DNA from: a virus
DNA length: 23,069 nucleotides
Strand: one strand, 5' to 3'
IMG/VR virus record: IMGVR_UViG_3300028392_000300
Location: 1 to 23,069 of that record
In this document: one piece after another, positions 10,442 to 17,919 of the stretch
Layout of the letters: each line of letters begins with the position of its first letter
Numbering within the stretch: the stretch's first letter is position 1
Notes under the pieces: generated by a model
What the model saw: only the letters and a program-made list of their open reading frames with translations
Told to the model about the DNA's origin: nothing
Database searches by the model: none
Made by a program: the position numbers and the translations under genes

Positions 10442-10730
10442 AAAATATCTGGACAAATCTGTCCAGTCTGTCAATGCAATGAAATTATTTAACCATAATT
10501 ATTATTTATCTCAGGATTATGTCTGCAATGCTGCAGTAACGCCAATTCTAGAGGCTCTGGAAGGCTCTCTAAGCACTTGTTTAAATTTTGATGGATCCAA
10601 GTGTGACGTATGGTATCTAGAGAGCCATACGGGCTGTCTGCAGCTTATGCAGATTCTTAATGAATTAACTGGATATCCTATATGGGATAATAATCTTAGT
10701 CAACTAAAATTAAACATGGATAAATTCTAA
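10428..10730 (+). CDS. Hypothetical 100-aa protein in the oxygenase operon
   Basis: Chosen start MELNKKYLDKSVQSVNAM at 10428; a TTG frame from 10410 would only add six residues. It is a Cys-containing alpha/beta-looking protein, with SLSTCLNFDGSKCDVWYLES at about residues 48-67 and a C-terminal LNELTGYPIWDNN. No family recognised. Its stop overlaps the ATG of the monooxygenase (TAATG), so the two are translationally coupled and probably act together. Confidence 0.7.
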   Translation: MELNKKYLDKSVQSVNAMKLFNHNYYLSQDYVCNAAVTPILEALEGSLSTCLNFDGSKCDVWYLESHTGCLQLMQILNELTGYPIWDNNLSQLKLNMDKF

Positions 10731-11518
10731 TGAGATTTCATTGGATGATCCGTACTGAGGATAATACAGTAAATGGATTAAAAAAATTATCTGCTGAATT
10801 AGATGATTGTGGTATATATTCTTTATTACTTCCATATGGAGCTAATGATAATGATTACTTCTATAAATTACCTCTCGTTATTGATCCCACCCAAAAAATA
10901 AAATATTTAGTCGCTGTGCGACCATATGCTATCTCTCCTGAGTACGTCGGCGCACTTTTTCGCACCATAAATGAAATTAGTCCTAATAGAGTAATTCTTA
11001 ATATAGTATCTGGTAATTTTGATCCTGATATAGAGCCTGTACTTAAACATTATGTAGGAGATGTTTCTCAAATAGATACTATGAAAAAACGTGTTGAATA
11101 TACTGGCAAATGGCTAGAGCAATTCCATCAGATTATGGGCGATGCTTGTCCAGAAATTGTATTATCTGGATCTTCTAATAAAACCTTAGAAATAGCTGAC
11201 AAGTATGCCGATTACCATATGTTTATATTGCCAAGGTTAGAGAATGTAAAACAGTATGGAATTATCAATTCCCGCCGAATGTTATATGCTGCACCGTTGG
11301 TGCGAGATGACCCTTCTAAAATCGACGCACTACTTGACGGCATTAATACTATTTTTTATCATACTGTATTTTCTGGCAATAAAAATGAAGTATCTAATAA
11401 GATTAAATCTTTTGAATCTGATGGAATTACAGATATATTGTTTAATCATTTAGAATTTGATGATAGAATAGATTTAGTATACGATATGATTAAGGAGATA
11501 AATAATGAGACCATTTAA
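10730..11518 (+). CDS. Luciferase-like flavin-dependent monooxygenase (LLM family, SsuD-like)
   Basis: 262 aa, shorter than the usual 330-380 aa. Family traits visible: an opening strand (RFHWMIRT), LVAVRPYAISPEYVGALFRT (about residues 60-80), RVILNIVSGNFDP (89-101) and EIVLSGSSNKTLEIADKYAD (about 142-161), the order seen in alkanesulfonate/alkane monooxygenases, followed by a C-terminal helix pair. These enzymes use reduced FMN (F420 in some actinobacteria) with oxygen. A partner reductase is not seen. Coupled to the gene before it (TAATG) and overlapping the oxygenase after it by 14 nt. Substrate unknown. I am fairly sure of the superfamily and unsure of the reaction. Confidence 0.78.
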   Translation: MRFHWMIRTEDNTVNGLKKLSAELDDCGIYSLLLPYGANDNDYFYKLPLVIDPTQKIKYLVAVRPYAISPEYVGALFRTINEISPNRVILNIVSGNFDPDIEPVLKHYVGDVSQIDTMKKRVEYTGKWLEQFHQIMGDACPEIVLSGSSNKTLEIADKYADYHMFILPRLENVKQYGIINSRRMLYAAPLVRDDPSKIDALLDGINTIFYHTVFSGNKNEVSNKIKSFESDGITDILFNHLEFDDRIDLVYDMIKEINNETI

Positions 11519-12143
11519 AGATTTTGTTGAAACAGAAGAAATATTTCCAAATGTATTTTTGGTTAAAAATTTTTTATCTAATAAAGAATGCAAAGAAATT
11601 TTAAATTCAAAAACAGATAATTTTAATACAGAAGAAATTATTAAAAGTTTTTTTCAACTTAAAAAAAGTAATATTATAATTGATAGATTAAAAAATTATG
11701 TTATTGATGATTTAATTGTTTATGAATCAACTACAGGTAGTGTAATGAAAAAGGGATATTATCACCCAATACATGAAGACAATCCTCATGGCTATCTTGA
11801 TCGTGAAGCAAATTTATCCATTATCCCAGGAGAACCAATTACAAAATTAAAAAGTCATGCCTGGGGAACAGTTTTATATTTATCTAATTTTATGGGTGGC
11901 GAAATATTTTATCCAAATTATATGGAGTACTACTCACCGTCAGCAGGAGATCTTATCGTACATTCTTCAGAAGTAGATATGCCACACGGAACAATGAAAG
12001 CAAAAGATAATAATAGATACATTCATACTACATTTTTTTATAGATTACTAGATGTTCCTACAAAATACATTGAAGAAGGTTTAAAAAATGAATCTGATAT
12101 CATGAACGATAAATATGGTTGGCCAAAATGGCTTAATGTTTAA
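11505..12143 (+). CDS. Second Fe(II)/2-oxoglutarate-dependent oxygenase
   Basis: 212 aa. Metal ligands H90-E-D92 (PIHEDNPHG) and H161 (MPHGTMK), then R171 (NNRYIHTTFFY) for 2-oxoglutarate. GGEIFYPNYM (131-140) matches the equivalent strand of the 232-aa protein at 9244, so the two look like paralogues. The ribosome-binding site AAGGAG lies within the end of the monooxygenase gene and the ATG is 14 nt inside it, so the two should be co-expressed. Convergent with the leftward pair that ends at 12133. Confidence 0.85.
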   Translation: MRPFKDFVETEEIFPNVFLVKNFLSNKECKEILNSKTDNFNTEEIIKSFFQLKKSNIIIDRLKNYVIDDLIVYESTTGSVMKKGYYHPIHEDNPHGYLDREANLSIIPGEPITKLKSHAWGTVLYLSNFMGGEIFYPNYMEYYSPSAGDLIVHSSEVDMPHGTMKAKDNNRYIHTTFFYRLLDVPTKYIEEGLKNESDIMNDKYGWPKWLNV

Positions 12144-12297
12144 TCCAATGTTTTGGATTTAAAAAATAAATAATATTAAAAAATTTTGCTTCAATTTTTT
12201 TTTCAAGCAGCATTTCACTAGATTCTTCTTGAAAATGTTTTGTGTTTCTAAAAGAAGGACTTTGCATCATTCTTGAAAAATGTCTAGGCAAGGCCAT
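12133..12297 (-). CDS. Possible 54-aa protein at the end of the leftward oxygenase transcript
   Basis: MALPRHFSRMMQSPSFRNTK, then a Glu/Lys helix (HFQEESSEMLLEKKIEAKFF) and NPKHWIKH. Its start is 14 nt inside the end of the upstream oxygenase gene, with AAAAAGGA right before it (spacing short). It runs 11 nt into the tail of the convergent gene. No family recognised. Plausible but unproven. Confidence 0.45.
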   Translation of the reverse strand: MALPRHFSRMMQSPSFRNTKHFQEESSEMLLEKKIEAKFFNIIYFLNPKHWIKH

Positions 12298-13162
12298 GTT
12301 CCTTTTTATATTGATCTAATAAATCATCAAATTCAACATGCCCATATGCAGCAGAAAGATCTTCACCAAGCAAACCAGACTGTTTCATTTCAGCAAGTCT
12401 TTCTGGAGTAAACCTAGGATTTTTCTTTAATGGAGTAATCCATGTTTCAATTGCATCATGCCCCTTGTCCCCAATTTGCTCAATATATTCTGGGGTTCCA
12501 TAATTATAAAAAGTTCCGATATTGTCTGCTGCTGGAAGAGAAAAATTAGAAAATGCATAACGTATACCATCAGTTACTTCTCTAACTCCATGTTCAAATG
12601 GATGAAAGGCTGAATGAAGAACTACATCTCCTCTTTTTGGAGTATATTCAAAACATTTATCTGGTTCTGGCTCTTTGCCCGCCCACTCCTTACCCTCAGA
12701 ATTTAAGTTCGGATAAAAAAGTGCACCGCCTTCCCAAGTACCTACATATGCCACTAAACCAAAATCAATAATACAACAAGTTGACCATTTATCATCTTGT
12801 GAAAGTAAATGACACTGTCCTTTTCCAGGGCTATCTGAGTGAATAAACATACCGCCATCACCAGGCTTTACTTTAATTAATGATTGCGATGGATGAATTA
12901 CATATTCTGGTCCAATAAGTTCTGATAAGAATTCCCACATCTCATGCAATTGAGTTGGTCTGCCACTAACTTTATCTTCGTACCAAGGAATTAATCCTTC
13001 TGTATACTTAAATTCGCTAGAATCAAAAGAAGCAAGCTCTTCTTCCATAGATTGCATTAATTTTTCTGGTAAAACATTTTTAAATAAAAATATTCCACTT
13101 TTTGTTCCATATTCATCTACGTATGGAACTAAGTTAATACAATCTTCTCTGTCATAAAACAT
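12284..13162 (-). CDS. Third Fe(II)/2-oxoglutarate-dependent oxygenase
   Basis: 292 aa. Metal ligands H108-S-D110 (MFIHSDSPG) and H191 (FEHGVRE), then R201 (GIRYAFSNF). GGALFYPNLN (145-154) aligns with the GGE..YP strand of the other two oxygenases. It is longer, with a 100-residue N-terminal part and an 80-residue C-terminal extension (LKKNPRFTPERLAEMKQSG). The ribosome-binding site AAAGGAGC precedes ATG; an extended -10 (TGaTATAAT) on minus at 13195-13203 supplies a promoter. The substrate is not readable. It is on the opposite strand from the other two, so it is regulated separately. Confidence 0.85.
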   Translation of the reverse strand: MFYDREDCINLVPYVDEYGTKSGIFLFKNVLPEKLMQSMEEELASFDSSEFKYTEGLIPWYEDKVSGRPTQLHEMWEFLSELIGPEYVIHPSQSLIKVKPGDGGMFIHSDSPGKGQCHLLSQDDKWSTCCIIDFGLVAYVGTWEGGALFYPNLNSEGKEWAGKEPEPDKCFEYTPKRGDVVLHSAFHPFEHGVREVTDGIRYAFSNFSLPAADNIGTFYNYGTPEYIEQIGDKGHDAIETWITPLKKNPRFTPERLAEMKQSGLLGEDLSAAYGHVEFDDLLDQYKKEHGLA

Positions 13163-13194
13163 TTATATGCTCCTTTAATTAACCGCCTATAAGT

Positions 13195-13203
13195 ATTATA
13201 TCA
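13195..13203 (-). promoter_or_regulatory. Extended -10 promoter of the third oxygenase
   Basis: Minus strand TGaTATAAT. There is no good -35, which fits the extended -10 class. The start would be near 13188, giving a short leader with a good ribosome-binding site. Confidence 0.55.
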
Positions 13204-13223
13204 CTACAAAAATTTAAAATGTA

Positions 13224-13253
13224 TTGACTAAAATATAGTTAATATACTATACT
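13224..13253 (+). promoter_or_regulatory. tRNA promoter
   Basis: TTGACT (13224-13229), 18 nt, TATACT (13248-13253), ten bases before tRNA-Asn. Confidence 0.6.
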
Positions 13254-13263
13254 ATAAAAATAA

Positions 13264-13336
13264 TGCCCCATAGCTCAGTTGGTAGAGCGTCGCACTGTTA
13301 ATGCGAATGTCCCTGGATCGAGGCCAGGTGGGGCAG
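13264..13336 (+). tRNA. tRNA-Asn (GTT)
   Basis: Acceptor TGCCCCA/TGGGGCA, U8-A9, D arm GCTC/GAGC, anticodon stem TCGCA/TGCGA with loop CTGTTAA, T arm CCTGG/CCAGG with the unusual loop ATCGAGG (A in place of T54). No CCA encoded. Confidence 0.93.
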
Positions 13337-13340
13337 CAAA

Positions 13341-13413
13341 GTTCCCATAGCTCAGTTGGTAGAGCAGCAGACTTTTAATCTGCGGGTCGACAGTTCGAGC
13401 CTGTCTGGGTACA
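13341..13413 (+). tRNA. tRNA-Lys (TTT)
   Basis: Anticodon stem GCAGA/TCTGC with loop CTTTTAA, D arm GCTC/GAGC, T arm GACAG/CTGTC with loop TTCGAGC. The acceptor GTTCCCA/TGGGTAC has one mismatch (T3-T70). Only 4 nt after tRNA-Asn, so both come from one transcript. Confidence 0.92.
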
Positions 13414-13414
13414 C

Positions 13415-13486
13415 AAAACAGAAAACCCACTCAGAGGCGGATCCAAGTGGGTTTTCTAAAAGGGGAACATAAATGCTCAACCCTTA
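13415..13486 (-). ncRNA. Candidate short antisense-strand RNA
   Basis: A perfect consensus promoter on minus (TTGACA 13520-13515, 17 nt, TATAAT 13497-13492) starts about 30 nt before the terminator hairpin, giving an RNA of about 70 nt. It contains only a four-codon frame (ATG TTC CCC TTT TAG). If the terminator leaks, the same promoter would read antisense across both tRNAs into the third oxygenase. Confidence 0.45.
13421..13456. terminator. Bidirectional intrinsic terminator
   Basis: A perfect 11-bp stem, GAAAACCCACT with AGTGGGTTTTC, and a 14-nt loop. The T-rich 3' arm serves the tRNA transcript on plus. On minus it is followed by TGTTTTGTG and would stop the transcript from the promoter at 13492. 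Confidence 0.8.
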
Positions 13487-13491
13487 ATTAA

Positions 13492-13520
13492 ATTATAAGA
13501 TACTTATAATTCAATGTCAA
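13492..13520 (-). promoter_or_regulatory. Perfect consensus sigma-70-type promoter
   Basis: TTGACA-N17-TATAAT on minus, overlapping the stop codon of the 63-aa gene. It is one of the two strongest canonical promoters in the window. Confidence 0.7.
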
Positions 13521-13708
13521 TCATTTTTTAATAAGTTTTTTAAAATTAATGCATCATAAACACTTTCTAATAAATATCCAATTGTTCCACGCATTGCTTC
13601 AATTTGAGATTTTGCTTCATCATCAGACATTCCTGATGTGCTTGCAAGAGAAAGATTTTTTTCTTGAAAAGCATCAATCATAATATCAATTATATCTTCT
13701 TTATTCAT
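13517..13708 (-). CDS. Hypothetical 63-aa helical protein
   Basis: Chosen start MNKEDIIDIMIDAFQEKN, 6 nt after AAAGG. An ATG two codons earlier (13714) abuts the ribosome-binding site. Two predicted helices: one with KEDIIDIMIDAFQEK, one with EAMRGTIGYLLESVYDALIL. No family recognised. It overlaps the 71-aa gene by 8 nt. Last gene of the lysis operon. Confidence 0.7.
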   Translation of the reverse strand: MNKEDIIDIMIDAFQEKNLSLASTSGMSDDEAKSQIEAMRGTIGYLLESVYDALILKNLLKND

Positions 13709-13916
13709 TTTCATCCTTTGGTGTATAAGATGGGCTGGGTCCTAATAGATAGCCCTGATTATGATATTCTACCATTTTAGCAGTATCATCTCCACCTACA
13801 ACTTTATTAGATATAAGAGTTAATAGGTCATAAATTCTATGTAACATTATATATGTCACCATAGGTAAATTTTCTTCTAGGTTAGAAGAATTTTCGTTAT
13901 TCTGGTCTTCCTGCAT
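13701..13916 (-). CDS. Hypothetical 71-aa protein
   Basis: MQEDQNNENSSNLEENLPMV has an Asn/Glu-rich start, a central helix (YIMLHRIYDLLTLISNKVVG) and a C-terminal YLLGPSPSYTPKDENE. No family recognised. GAGG lies 12 nt upstream of ATG. Overlaps the 40-aa gene by 20 nt and the 63-aa gene downstream. Confidence 0.65.
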   Translation of the reverse strand: MQEDQNNENSSNLEENLPMVTYIMLHRIYDLLTLISNKVVGGDDTAKMVEYHNQGYLLGPSPSYTPKDENE

Positions 13917-14019
13917 CTAGCCAAAAAACCTCTCTGCCCATAGCATCAGTAATCCGAATTGGTTCTGATTCTTTATTACATGTACAATCTATTGAATTAC
14001 ATTTTATTATTTTTTCCAT
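13897..14019 (-). CDS. Tiny Cys-rich protein, 40 aa
   Basis: MEKIIKCNSIDCTCNKESEP, then IRITDAMGREVFWLDAGRPE. CNSIDCTC could bind a metal, while the second half reads like a short beta-hairpin. The ribosome-binding site AAGAGG lies 9 nt before ATG. It overlaps both neighbours (23 and 20 nt). Confidence 0.65.
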   Translation of the reverse strand: MEKIIKCNSIDCTCNKESEPIRITDAMGREVFWLDAGRPE

Positions 14020-14221
14020 TAGATTCAACCTCTTTGACTATATTTTGATAAGTGTTTATTCCAATATAATTTTTATAATTACAATCCAAACAATACAAAT
14101 AAATATTATCTTTTAGATCTTGATTGCAAAAAAGAAAAGATTGGTCCATTGGGCATAAAAACCCATGAACCAATCCATCCTTCGACATGGAAATGTAAGT
14201 AGACACATATTGTATCCTCAT
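13997..14221 (-). CDS. Hypothetical 74-aa zinc-ribbon-like protein
   Basis: MRIQYVSTYISMSKDGLVHG, then FLCPMDQSFLFC (about residues 21-32) and YLYCLDCNYKNYIG (41-54). The pair CxxxxxxxxC and CxxC suggests a zinc ribbon. The ribosome-binding site AAAGGAGATGGG immediately precedes ATG. It sits 10 nt after the lysis gene. Confidence 0.72.
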   Translation of the reverse strand: MRIQYVSTYISMSKDGLVHGFLCPMDQSFLFCNQDLKDNIYLYCLDCNYKNYIGINTYQNIVKEVESNGKNNKM

Positions 14222-14231
14222 CCCATCTCCT

Positions 14232-14774
14232 TTACTTTGTCGGAAATTTTAAATAAAATTCCTTAGCTTTTGGGGTTAAACCCTTCCAAGCTGACCAATC
14301 AACTCCGCCATCGGTCATATAATACGTTATCTCTGCGTTTGTTACTGGGTCGAATAACTCTTTGTTACTCTTTAGATTAAATTTCTCTCTCCTATCAGGA
14401 CCAAGATTTCCAATCATATTAATTTGAAATAATCCATAAGAACTATCTCCTGTTTTCTTATTCCCATCGTAAGCAAGCGGTCTTCCATTAGATTCACGCT
14501 TTGCTATTGCCCAGGCCTTTTTAAGACCTGTTCCTTTGAACCCTACAGTCTTAAGAAGTGTTAACAACTTTTGATCCGTAAGCATCTCAGACGAACTGTA
14601 ACTTGCATTACTGAACTTGTCTAAGACTTCTTGCTTTAATTGGGCTTCAGTTTTCACTAAAGGTTTTACAGTAAGTGCATTAGCAGGCTGTACAGGAAAT
14701 AAAAATAATGTTACCATTATGATTATAGTCCAATCACGCACTAAATCGCTAAACTGTTGTTTTATTTTCTCCAT
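14232..14774 (-). CDS. Exported SLT-type lytic transglycosylase/lysozyme-like lysis protein
   Basis: Chosen start 14774 (MEKIKQQF): AAAGGAGG lies 8 nt upstream, whereas the ATG at 14780 is only 2 nt from it and 14837 has none. 180 aa: a positively charged start, a hydrophobic segment at about 14-30 and an Ala-x-Ala type end (QPANA) suggest a signal peptide. The catalytic domain shows AIAKRESNGRPLAY with probable catalytic E94, SYGLFQINM (112-120), AEITYYM and a C-terminal VDWSAWKG, the typical SLT/goose-lysozyme-like order. It should cut peptidoglycan glycan strands from outside the membrane, for lysis or as a virion-independent muralytic enzyme. Promoter at 14808-14837. Confidence 0.85.
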   Translation of the reverse strand: MEKIKQQFSDLVRDWTIIIMVTLFLFPVQPANALTVKPLVKTEAQLKQEVLDKFSNASYSSSEMLTDQKLLTLLKTVGFKGTGLKKAWAIAKRESNGRPLAYDGNKKTGDSSYGLFQINMIGNLGPDRREKFNLKSNKELFDPVTNAEITYYMTDGGVDWSAWKGLTPKAKEFYLKFPTK

Positions 14775-14807
14775 TGGCATTTCCTCCTTTAGAGACAACG
14801 TTCTATA

Positions 14808-14837
14808 ATAATAACATTGTTTATTAAATTGTGTCAA
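14808..14837 (-). promoter_or_regulatory. Promoter of the lysis operon
   Basis: Minus strand TTGACA (14837-14832), 18 nt, TATTAT (14813-14808), start near 14801, ribosome-binding site at 14790-14783. It faces away from the glycosyltransferase gene. Confidence 0.65.
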
Positions 14838-14860
14838 GTTGGTTGACTAGAAAGGAACGC

Positions 14861-15850
14861 ATGATAATATCATTTTTTACTCCAAATGTTAATTTAACCA
14901 GAGCAACTGGTTATGGTTATGCGTCTGCAAATATAATAGAATCATTACAATCTTTAGGACATAGAGTTGGATATGGATACCACAAAGCTCCAGTACAAAT
15001 AAATTTTTGTCAACCTTTTCAATTTAAATTACATAAAAATCAATATCAAATTGGATATACTCCTTGGGAATCAACTGTAATTCCAGAAACTTGGAAATCA
15101 AATATGAATTTAGTTGATGAATATTGGGCAACTTCTGAATGGAACGCAGAAGTTTTTGAAAATGCTGGAATTAAAAAACCAATTACAGTTTTTCCTCATG
15201 GCATAGATGCAATTTGGAAACCTAAAAAAAGAGAACAAAAAGAAGTTTTAAAATTTTTACATGTTGGAGAGCCAGCGCCAAGAAAAGCAGGGCAAATGGT
15301 TGTTGATGCATTTGGTTTTCTTTTTGGGAATAACCCTAATTATTCATTAACAATAAAAGCTCATTTAAATAATACAACAAGAGTATATGATAATTATATT
15401 GATAAAAACATTATAGGTCTTCCAAATAATATTTACAATAATGTAAAAATAATAACAGAAGAATTACCAGAAGATCAATTAGTTCAACTATATCATGATC
15501 ATGATGTTTTAATTTATCCAAGTTATGGAGAAGGATTTGGATTTATTCCATTACAAGCTTTAGCAACTGGAATGCCAACAATATGCACTGCAGGTTGGGC
15601 GCATTATGGAAAATTTTTAGGACCATTAAAATTAAAATCACATTTAATTAAATCTCCATTTATGAATCTAGATGGATTAGTTTTTGAACCAGACTATCAA
15701 CATCTACTTGAACTTATGCAAGATGTTGCAATAGATTTTAAAGCATATTCAGGATACTATTATGCTCAGTCAACTAAAATTCATGAAGAGTATAATTGGT
15801 TGCAGTTAACTAATAATGCATTTGGTAATATTTTTAAAAATTTTTCTTAA
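14861..15850 (+). CDS. GT4-type glycosyltransferase
   Basis: Chosen start 14861 (MIISFFTPNV), after AGAAAGGAACGC; an upstream ATG in frame (14831) has no ribosome-binding site. 329 aa, GT-B fold: an N-terminal Rossmann-type half with GYGYASANIIESLQSLGH (17-34), a C-terminal half starting KFLHVGEPAPRKAG (131-144), HGID at 113-116, and the nucleotide-sugar site YGEGFGFIPLQALATG (222-237). In the EX7E motif the second Glu is Gln232. It could glycosylate phage DNA, a virion protein or the host surface; nothing here decides. Very AT-rich. Confidence 0.88.
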   Translation: MIISFFTPNVNLTRATGYGYASANIIESLQSLGHRVGYGYHKAPVQINFCQPFQFKLHKNQYQIGYTPWESTVIPETWKSNMNLVDEYWATSEWNAEVFENAGIKKPITVFPHGIDAIWKPKKREQKEVLKFLHVGEPAPRKAGQMVVDAFGFLFGNNPNYSLTIKAHLNNTTRVYDNYIDKNIIGLPNNIYNNVKIITEELPEDQLVQLYHDHDVLIYPSYGEGFGFIPLQALATGMPTICTAGWAHYGKFLGPLKLKSHLIKSPFMNLDGLVFEPDYQHLLELMQDVAIDFKAYSGYYYAQSTKIHEEYNWLQLTNNAFGNIFKNFS

Positions 15851-15873
15851 ACGCTAGACCTTTTAAAAAAAGT

Positions 15874-15903
15874 TTGATACACTTGAACTTCACTTAAAAT
15901 AAT
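15874..15903 (+). promoter_or_regulatory. Possible promoter of the ribonucleotide reductase gene
   Basis: TTGATA (15874-15879) then AATAAT at 18 nt or TAAAAT at 15 nt. It is followed by a small CCGC/GCGG stem and AAAAGG before the ATG. Weak evidence. Confidence 0.35.
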
Positions 15904-15932
15904 ACCGCAAGGCGGAGAAAAGGTAAACACAA

Positions 15933-17867
15933 ATGTCAAAATCTATTGAAAACCCCTATGAAAATTTTATTGCGTTGTCCAGGTATGCAAGATGGATATC
16001 AGAAGACAATCGTCGTGAAACATGGAGTGAAACAGTAGATAGATACTTTAACTTTATGTTAAATCATTTAAAAGAAAATTATAATTATATACCAAACGAA
16101 AAATTAGTTTTAGAATTAAAAAATAATGTATTTGAGCGAAATATTATGCCATCAATGCGTTCTGTTATGACTTCTGGTGTCGCATTGGAAAGAGATAACG
16201 TAGCAGGCTATAATTGTGCTTTTCTTCCAGTAGACTCTCCCCGTTCATTTGATGAGACGATGTATATTCTTATGTGCGGAACAGGAGTAGGTTTTTCTGT
16301 TGAGTATAAATATATTAACAAGCTCCCAGCAGTTCCAGAAACACTAGAAAAATCTACAACTGTAATTACGGTAGAAGATTCAAAACAAGGATGGGCAAAA
16401 GCATATCGTGAATTATTAGCTTTACTTTGGTCTGGCCAAATTCCATCAATAGATGTTTCTAAAGTTCGCCCAGCAGGCGCAAGACTTAAAACAATGGGTG
16501 GACGTTCTTCTGGGCCACAACCCTTAATTAATTTATTTGATTTTACAATTGCAAAATTTAAAAATGCGACAGGCAGAAATTTAAAACCAATTGAATGTCA
16601 TGATATTATGTGTAAAATTGGTGAAGTTGTTGTTGTCGGCGGAGTTCGCAGATCAGCAATGATATCCCTTTCAAATATTAATGATATTGAAATGGCACAA
16701 GCTAAATCAGGAAATTGGTGGGAAGCCAGCCCCCAACGTTCTTTATCTAACAATTCTGTAGCGTATTCCCGTAAGCCAGACATGGAGCAATTTATTGCAG
16801 AATGGAAATCTTTATACGATTCTAAATCTGGAGAACGTGGAATTTATAATGTAGCAGCAGCACAAGCACAAGCAGCAAAATATGGACGCAGAGACCCTAA
16901 TATTCATTATGGCACCAACCCATGCTCAGAAATTATTCTTCGCCCGTATCAATTTTGTAACCTTTCAGAAGTTGTATTGCGTGAAAATGATACAAAAGAA
17001 AATATTAAACGTAAAGTAGAATTGGCTACAATTCTTGGTACTTGGCAATCTACTTTAACTGATTTTAAATATATTCGCAAAATTTGGAAAGATAATACAG
17101 AAGAAGAACGTTTATTGGGTGTATCTTTAACTGGACAGTTTGGTCATCAGTTTATGTCAGGTAAACAAGATCTTATTTCATTAGAAGCATTTTTAATGAC
17201 TCTTAGGGAATCAGCAAGAGCAAAAAATAAAGATGAGGCTGGGAAAATTGGGATTCCTGAGTCTGCAGCTATTACTTGTGTAAAACCATCAGGAACAGTG
17301 TCTCAATTGGTCGGGGTATCTTCAGGTATGCATGCATGGCATTCTCCATATTATATTAGAACAGTTCGTGGTTCAAAAACAGATCCAATTTCAACATTTT
17401 TAAAAGAAGTTGGTATACCTGTTGAAGATGATGTAATGAAACCAAATGATACATATGTATTTTCATTTCCTGTAAAAGCTCCAGAAGGAGCAATTGTTAG
17501 AAATGATTTAACTGCTATTGAGCATTTAAACATTTGGCTAGTTTATCAACGTGCTTGGTGTGAACATAAACCATCAATTACTGTTTCTGTAAAAGAAGAT
17601 GAATGGATGGAAGTTGGCGCATGGGTTTATAAACATTTTGATGAGGTATCTGGAATTTCTTTCTTGCCACATTCTGATCATTCATATAAACAAGCACCAT
17701 ATCAAGAAATTAATGAAAAAGAATATAAAGATTTGGTAAATCAAATGCCTAAAGAAATTCGTTGGGAAGATTTATCATTTTACGAGCTTGAGGATGGAAC
17801 ATCTACCAATGCCACCTTAGCTTGCAGTTCAGATGGAAATTGTGAACTGGTAGATATTTCAGCTTAG
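15933..17867 (+). CDS. nrdJ: Adenosylcobalamin-dependent (class II) ribonucleotide reductase
   Basis: 644 aa, single-subunit type related to the Lactobacillus leichmannii triphosphate reductase (739 aa there, so this copy is about 95 residues shorter). Visible: C95 in YNCAFLP and C342 in QFCNLSE as the redox pair, C331 and E333 in NPCSE (thiyl radical and acid), an 11-residue gap from C331 to C342 as in the model enzyme, VGGVRRSAMI (235-244), CGTGVGFSVE (115-124), KPSGTVSQLVG (451-461) and the C-terminal swinging pair C631/C637. It makes deoxynucleotides for phage DNA synthesis using host B12; no thioredoxin gene is seen. Ribosome-binding site AAAAGG. Confidence 0.95.
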   Translation: MSKSIENPYENFIALSRYARWISEDNRRETWSETVDRYFNFMLNHLKENYNYIPNEKLVLELKNNVFERNIMPSMRSVMTSGVALERDNVAGYNCAFLPVDSPRSFDETMYILMCGTGVGFSVEYKYINKLPAVPETLEKSTTVITVEDSKQGWAKAYRELLALLWSGQIPSIDVSKVRPAGARLKTMGGRSSGPQPLINLFDFTIAKFKNATGRNLKPIECHDIMCKIGEVVVVGGVRRSAMISLSNINDIEMAQAKSGNWWEASPQRSLSNNSVAYSRKPDMEQFIAEWKSLYDSKSGERGIYNVAAAQAQAAKYGRRDPNIHYGTNPCSEIILRPYQFCNLSEVVLRENDTKENIKRKVELATILGTWQSTLTDFKYIRKIWKDNTEEERLLGVSLTGQFGHQFMSGKQDLISLEAFLMTLRESARAKNKDEAGKIGIPESAAITCVKPSGTVSQLVGVSSGMHAWHSPYYIRTVRGSKTDPISTFLKEVGIPVEDDVMKPNDTYVFSFPVKAPEGAIVRNDLTAIEHLNIWLVYQRAWCEHKPSITVSVKEDEWMEVGAWVYKHFDEVSGISFLPHSDHSYKQAPYQEINEKEYKDLVNQMPKEIRWEDLSFYELEDGTSTNATLACSSDGNCELVDISA

Positions 17868-17919
17868 TGGTAGAATATATTCAGGGATTAACCCCTAAAT
17901 ATGTAAGTCAAGGAGAAAC

